8,770 nucleotides of DNA from Candidatus Kuenenbacteria bacterium CG_4_8_14_3_um_filter_39_15. Lineage in GTDB: Bacteria; Patescibacteriota; Patescibacteriia; UBA2196; GWA2-42-15. Position numbers and translations under genes: made by a program. Under the pieces are notes generated by a model. It saw only the letters and a program-made list of their open reading frames with translations. It was not told where the DNA came from and searched no databases. Below, piece by piece: positions 6,204 to 8,770 of the stretch (its first letter is position 1; every line of letters starts with the position of its first letter). The stretch covers positions 1 to 8,770 of the forward strand of contig PFHP01000054.1 in the NCBI GenBank assembly GCA_002782365.1. The letters run 5' to 3'.

Positions 6204-6231
6204 TTGACTAATTCCCAAAACTATATAAGAT
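6204..6231 (+). promoter_or_regulatory. Candidate sigma-70 promoter for ftsZ
   Basis: TTGACT (6204-6209) matches the -35 consensus at five of six positions. TAAGAT (6226-6231) matches the -10 at four of six, with a 16-bp spacer. It lies 47 bp upstream of ftsZ ATG 6279 and just behind the palindrome, so ftsZ could be expressed independently of ftsA. Confidence 0.55.
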
Positions 6232-6278
6232 AAAAATTATTATCAATCAATATTATTCCCAATTAATTTTATTAGGCT

Positions 6279-7529
6279 ATGGCTACTAAAAAAGCTGACA
6301 ATATAAGTAAAAAGAAAACTATTGAAGTCAAGCCGGACATTGAGACTTTCGCCAAAATCAAAGTCGTGGGCGTCGGCGGTGGTGGCGGATCAGCCATTAA
6401 TCGCATGGTTGCTAGCAATATCGCTGGTGTTGATTTTATTTCTATTAATACTGATGCCCAGGCTCTCCACCAAAATTTATCTAAAAATAAATTGCACATT
6501 GGCCGGACTGTCACCCGCGGCCTAGGCGCTGGTATGAATCCGGAACTGGGCACCAAATCAGCTGAAGAGTCTTCTAGCGAAATCCGGGAGGTTCTTAAAG
6601 GCTCTGATATGATTTTTATTACTTGCGGCCTTGGCGGCGGCACAGGCACGGGAGCCGCGCCGGTTATTGCCGCCGTTGCCCGTGATGTCGGCGCTTTGAC
6701 CGTGGCTGTTGTGACTCGGCCTTTTTCATTTGAAGGCGCCCAGCGCCGCACGATTGCTGACAAGGGGCTGGAAGAATTGGCCGGCAAAGTTGACACCATT
6801 ATCAGTATTCCTAATGACAGAATTTTGCAAATTATTGATAAAAAAACATCACTCCTTGACGCCTTTGCGGTGGTTGATGACGTTTTGCTCCAAGGTGTCA
6901 AAGGTATTTCAGAATTGATCACTAAGCCCGGTCTGATAAATGTTGATTTTGCCGATGTCAAGGCCATTATGAAGGAGTCTGGCTCGGCTTTGATGGGTAT
7001 TGGTCAGGCAGGCGGTGAAAACCGCGCTGTTGACGCTGCCAAAATTGCTATTGATTCGCCCCTTTTAGAACTGTCAATTGAGGGAGCTAAGGGCGTGCTA
7101 TTCACTATTACCGGCCCAAGCGACCTGTCCATGAATGAAGTCAATGAAGCGGCTCGGCTAATTACCGCTTCGGTTGACTCTGGCGCTAAAATTATTTTTG
7201 GCACCATTATTGACGACAGCCTTAAGGGTGAGGTGGCTATTACCGTCATTGCCACTGGCTTTGCTGAAGACAAAGCCAAACGCGATTCAAAATTTGACGG
7301 GCTGGGCGGCGGTTCGTTTTCCATCCGTGGTTCCAGCCCAACTTTTATGCCGACCATTAAAAAGGATTCAGATCAACAATTAACGTCTGATAACAGAGAT
7401 AAGCCCGGTAAGAAAATTAGAGTGCCGGTTAAAGACGAGTCTGTTTTCTCCCAAGGCAGGGAAGACGACGAGCAAGACACCCAGGGCGAACTAGAAATCC
7501 CCGCCTTTATCAGGCGCAAAATGAAATAA
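6279..7529 (+). CDS. ftsZ: Cell division protein FtsZ (bacterial tubulin GTPase)
   Basis: 416 residues with all FtsZ landmarks. After a Lys-rich N-terminal tail comes the first nucleotide loop GVGGGGGSAINRM (31-43), then NTDAQAL (57-63). The tubulin signature GGGTGTG is at 119-125, RPFSFEG is at 147-153 and the DKGLEEL helix is at 161-167. The T7 synergy loop NVDFADVKAIM (221-231) has both catalytic acids, Asp223 and Asp226. The C-terminal domain with TITGP and IIFGTIIDD ends near 330. A variable linker (about 335-403) leads to the conserved tail peptide LEIPAFIRRK (405-414), which binds FtsA. FtsZ polymerises with GTP at mid-cell to form the division ring. The gene has its own promoter candidate and is closed by a terminator 22 nt downstream. 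ATG 6279 has no convincing Shine-Dalgarno site. Everything essential is intact. Confidence 0.98.
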   Translation: MATKKADNISKKKTIEVKPDIETFAKIKVVGVGGGGGSAINRMVASNIAGVDFISINTDAQALHQNLSKNKLHIGRTVTRGLGAGMNPELGTKSAEESSSEIREVLKGSDMIFITCGLGGGTGTGAAPVIAAVARDVGALTVAVVTRPFSFEGAQRRTIADKGLEELAGKVDTIISIPNDRILQIIDKKTSLLDAFAVVDDVLLQGVKGISELITKPGLINVDFADVKAIMKESGSALMGIGQAGGENRAVDAAKIAIDSPLLELSIEGAKGVLFTITGPSDLSMNEVNEAARLITASVDSGAKIIFGTIIDDSLKGEVAITVIATGFAEDKAKRDSKFDGLGGGSFSIRGSSPTFMPTIKKDSDQQLTSDNRDKPGKKIRVPVKDESVFSQGREDDEQDTQGELEIPAFIRRKMK

Positions 7530-7550
7530 TCTGCCAATCTGATAGATAGC

Positions 7551-7579
7551 AAAAGCACTTTTCAAACGGGTGCTTTTTT
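7551..7579 (+). terminator. Rho-independent terminator after ftsZ
   Basis: AAAAGCAC (7551-7558) pairs with GTGCTTTT (7570-7577) around an 11-nt loop, and the 3' arm runs into six T residues (7574-7579). It begins 22 nt after the ftsZ stop. The A-run 5' of the stem gives partial function in the reverse direction. Confidence 0.85.
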
Positions 7580-7582
7580 AAA

Positions 7583-7611
7583 TTTAGTACACAGAATACA
7601 ATACCTATAAT
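7583..7611 (+). promoter_or_regulatory. Candidate promoter for the acidic-protein gene
   Basis: A perfect -10 TATAAT (7606-7611) lies 17 bp behind a weak -35 TTTAGT (7583-7588), directly after the ftsZ terminator and 73 bp upstream of ATG 7685. The predicted leader (about 7618-7684) also holds a short imperfect stem-loop (AATTAGC 7628-7634 with GCTAAATT 7641-7648, one bulge). No clear Shine-Dalgarno site precedes the ATG. Confidence 0.5.
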
Positions 7612-7684
7612 TTATACTCTTGCCAATAATTAGCCAATCTGCTAAATTAATAATGTCCTTTCTTTATTCTCTAAACATAATTTT

Positions 7685-8329
7685 ATGGACAGCCAGCTTG
7701 ATAAAATTTTAAGTATTGTCAAACGTCTCGGCGGCCGAGTCGTAGTTTTAAAAGATGAGGCGGAATTTGTTGTCGCCGGCCTTGACGAATATTTGCGGCT
7801 GATTGAAGGAGGAGAAAAGCTTAGTCAGCTTTCTGAATCTGAAATGCTTGATAAAATCAACCGTGATATTGCCGCCTGGCGCGCCACGCAAGATGACTTA
7901 AACCAGGAACAAAACGAACTTAACTTTTTAGATGAGCCGCCGACGTCGAGCTATCAGCAGTTAGATAATCTTACTGTCCAAGACGAAATTGATACATTGG
8001 CTGATGATTTTGATTCTGGTGATAATGACGGCAACCAAGCCATCTTGGAGCAAGAGGACAAAGATAAAACAGCTGATGAAGATTTAGACTGGGATGATTC
8101 ATTTGATTTTGAGGATGATGAGACTGATCATATTAATGATAATGATAAGGCAGAGGATATTCTGCTAAAGAAACTAAGAAAAAATAATTTTGGCTATCTT
8201 GACCCAGCTGAATCAAACTCTGCTGTTCATAATAACCTTGATGATAATCCTTGGCTAACATTAGATAATAATGATCAAAACACTGTTGATTTTAGGCATA
8301 TTCCATCCCCGCCTGATATTAATAAATAG
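7685..8329 (+). CDS. Highly acidic protein of unknown function with a Phd-like N-terminal segment
   Basis: 214 residues, not recognised as a named family. Residues 1-66 look folded: DKILSIVKRLGGRVVVLKDE (6-25), EFVVAGLDEYLRLIEG (27-42), then a helix through EMLDKINRDIAAWRATQ (53-69). The 'vivlkd-x-aefvvagldeYlrl' run recalls the Phd/YefM antitoxin core (strand, strand, 'l-x-x-Y-x-x-L' helix). The match is short and no toxin gene is adjacent, so it is only a suggestion. Residues 100-158 are extremely acidic, with 28 Asp/Glu in 59 positions, and probably disordered. A small basic patch ILLKKLRKNNFGYL (159-172) and a polar tail follow. No signal peptide or membrane helix is seen, so it is probably cytoplasmic. 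The acidic run could mimic nucleic acid or bind basic proteins; this is inference. Its own promoter candidate and the terminator before it separate it from ftsZ. The tuf promoter begins 9 nt after its stop. Confidence 0.8.
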   Translation: MDSQLDKILSIVKRLGGRVVVLKDEAEFVVAGLDEYLRLIEGGEKLSQLSESEMLDKINRDIAAWRATQDDLNQEQNELNFLDEPPTSSYQQLDNLTVQDEIDTLADDFDSGDNDGNQAILEQEDKDKTADEDLDWDDSFDFEDDETDHINDNDKAEDILLKKLRKNNFGYLDPAESNSAVHNNLDDNPWLTLDNNDQNTVDFRHIPSPPDINK

Positions 8330-8337
8330 TCACATAT

Positions 8338-8365
8338 TTGACATATTTTTTAAACTTGGTATACT
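8338..8365 (+). promoter_or_regulatory. Strong sigma-70 promoter for tuf (extended -10)
   Basis: A perfect -35 TTGACA (8338-8343), a 16-bp spacer and -10 TATACT (8360-8365) preceded by TGG (8357-8359) give an extended -10 (TGnTATACT). This is the best promoter in the window, fitting a highly expressed gene. The start is expected near 8372, giving a leader of about 165 nt before tuf ATG 8539. Confidence 0.85.
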
Positions 8366-8404
8366 GTAATTATCATAAAAAAACAACATAAATATTTATT
8401 TTTA

Positions 8405-8450
8405 CCAGAAAATTTAGAAAGTTCTGGGTTAGGGCACACCCTGAATTTTT
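8405..8450 (+). terminator. Attenuator-like hairpins with U-run in the tuf leader
   Basis: TTAGGG (8429-8434) pairs with CCCTGA (8439-8444, one G-U) around the loop CACA and is followed by five U (8446-8450), the layout of a weak rho-independent terminator. An alternative 5' arm TTCTGGG (8422-8428) can pair with CCCTGAA (8439-8445) with one U-U mismatch. That arm can instead be held by CCAGAA (8405-8410), its exact complement over 6 bp. The element lies between the tuf promoter and tuf, so it could permit premature termination. Activity is inferred. Confidence 0.45.
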
Positions 8451-8472
8451 GTAAACACAAAACATTATTAGA

Positions 8473-8523
8473 CTAACCTTAGCGGCTGGATCGCAACCCC
8501 GATTTTACATCGGGGGTCGCTAA
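8473..8523 (+). promoter_or_regulatory. Structured stem-loop in the tuf leader
   Basis: The outer stem TTAGCG (8479-8484) / CGCTAA (8518-8523) encloses the inner stem CCCCGA (8497-8502) / TCGGGG (8510-8515) with a TTTTACA loop. An asymmetric internal bulge holds GCTGGATCGCA. The outer stem abuts CTAACC (8473-8478), which is the exact complement of GGTTAG (8427-8432), so two helices could stack end to end. It ends 15 nt before tuf ATG. No U-run follows, so it is not a terminator. A protein- or ligand-binding leader, or control of tuf translation, is possible but unproven. Confidence 0.55.
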
Positions 8524-8538
8524 ACATATTTAATATAT

Positions 8539-8770
8539 ATGGTTAAAAAATTTGAACGTACAAAACCTCATATCAACATAGGCACTATTGGCCACGTTGA
8601 TCACGGCAAGACTACCTTGACTGCCGCCATTTTGAAGTATTTGCAAATTACTGGCGGTAAAGCTCAAGATAAATCAGTTGATCAGATAGATAACGCTCCT
8701 GAAGAGAGAGAGCGCGGTATTACCATTGCCACATCCCATGTGGAATATGAAACTGATAAGCGCCATTATG
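8539..8770 (+). CDS. tuf: Translation elongation factor EF-Tu, 3'-truncated by window end
   Basis: 77 complete codons are visible. The protein opens with MVKKFERTKPHINIGTIGH, typical for EF-Tu. The G1/P-loop GHVDHGKT is at residues 18-25 (Lys24, Thr25). The switch I/G2 stretch APEERERGITIATSHVEYET (53-72) contains the Mg-coordinating Thr62. EF-Tu delivers aminoacyl-tRNA to the ribosome at the cost of GTP. Residue 64 is Ala where E. coli has Asn; as I recall, this variant is common in other bacteria. The first 77 residues distinguish EF-Tu well from EF-G, IF-2 or SelB. There is no Shine-Dalgarno site: the ATG follows an A/T-only run (TTTAATATAT), so translation initiation may depend on the open leader just upstream. 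It is driven by the strong promoter at 8338-8365. What follows it is outside the window. Confidence 0.97.
   Translation, partial: MVKKFERTKPHINIGTIGHVDHGKTTLTAAILKYLQITGGKAQDKSVDQIDNAPEERERGITIATSHVEYETDKRHY

Noticed and set aside
6272..6967. Open frame of 231 codons on the minus strand opposite ftsZ
   Set aside because: It is exactly antisense to conserved FtsZ motifs and its translation is Ser/Pro/Thr-rich low-complexity with no family match; a codon-bias shadow.
7533..7641. Direct repeat GCCAATCTG at 7533-7541 and 7633-7641
   Set aside because: Nine bases twice within 110 bp of AT-rich non-coding DNA is easily chance; no inserted element lies between, only the terminator and promoter.
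1..8770. CRISPR array, tRNA, rRNA or insertion sequence
   Set aside because: No regularly spaced repeats, no tRNA cloverleaf or rRNA-like stretch and no transposase gene were found on either strand by eye.

Overview
The window reads as chromosomal DNA of an uncultivated Candidate Phyla Radiation bacterium (Patescibacteria, probably near Parcubacteria/Falkowbacteria). This is inferred from AT-rich sequence, very short core genes, tight packing on one strand, weak or absent Shine-Dalgarno sites before most starts, membrane proteins with thrombospondin-3-type DxDxDG repeats, and the order ybeY-dgkA-ftsA-ftsZ-(acidic protein)-tuf. TGA ends at least two genes, so recoding of TGA (as in Gracilibacteria/Absconditabacteria) is unlikely. 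All genes I support are on the + strand.

Left part (1-3975), cell surface and accessory: the 3' end of a secreted cysteine-rich protein with four C-x2-D-x-D-C boxes and a pilin-like tail (1-1098). Next comes a GC-rich perfect 23-bp inverted repeat with a 4-nt loop (1104-1153), followed directly by a DUF559/Vsr-like endonuclease gene (1161-1508). Two related single-pass membrane proteins follow (1514-2611 and 2620-3975). They combine calcium-binding-type repeats with one or two copies of a PsbP-like 'F-x-YP' domain.

Middle part (3977-7529), housekeeping: ybeY (rRNA maturation RNase) and dgkA (undecaprenol/diacylglycerol kinase) overlap by 4 bp and close the left transcription unit. ftsA and ftsZ follow, each with its own candidate promoter. 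A three-segment set of mutually exclusive RNA hairpins lies between them. A rho-independent terminator follows ftsZ.

Right part (7551-8770): a promoter candidate, a gene for a very acidic 214-residue protein of unknown function (7685-8329), then a near-consensus sigma-70 promoter with extended -10. That promoter drives a structured leader of about 165 nt, with an attenuator-like hairpin plus U-run and two abutting helices, ahead of tuf (EF-Tu), which is cut by the window edge.

FtsA anchors FtsZ to the membrane, and DgkA is probably in lipid-carrier recycling for envelope synthesis. YbeY and EF-Tu serve translation. The less explored items are the palindrome-nuclease pair, the paralogous DxDxDG membrane proteins, the ftsA-ftsZ switch-like fold, the acidic protein and the tuf leader.
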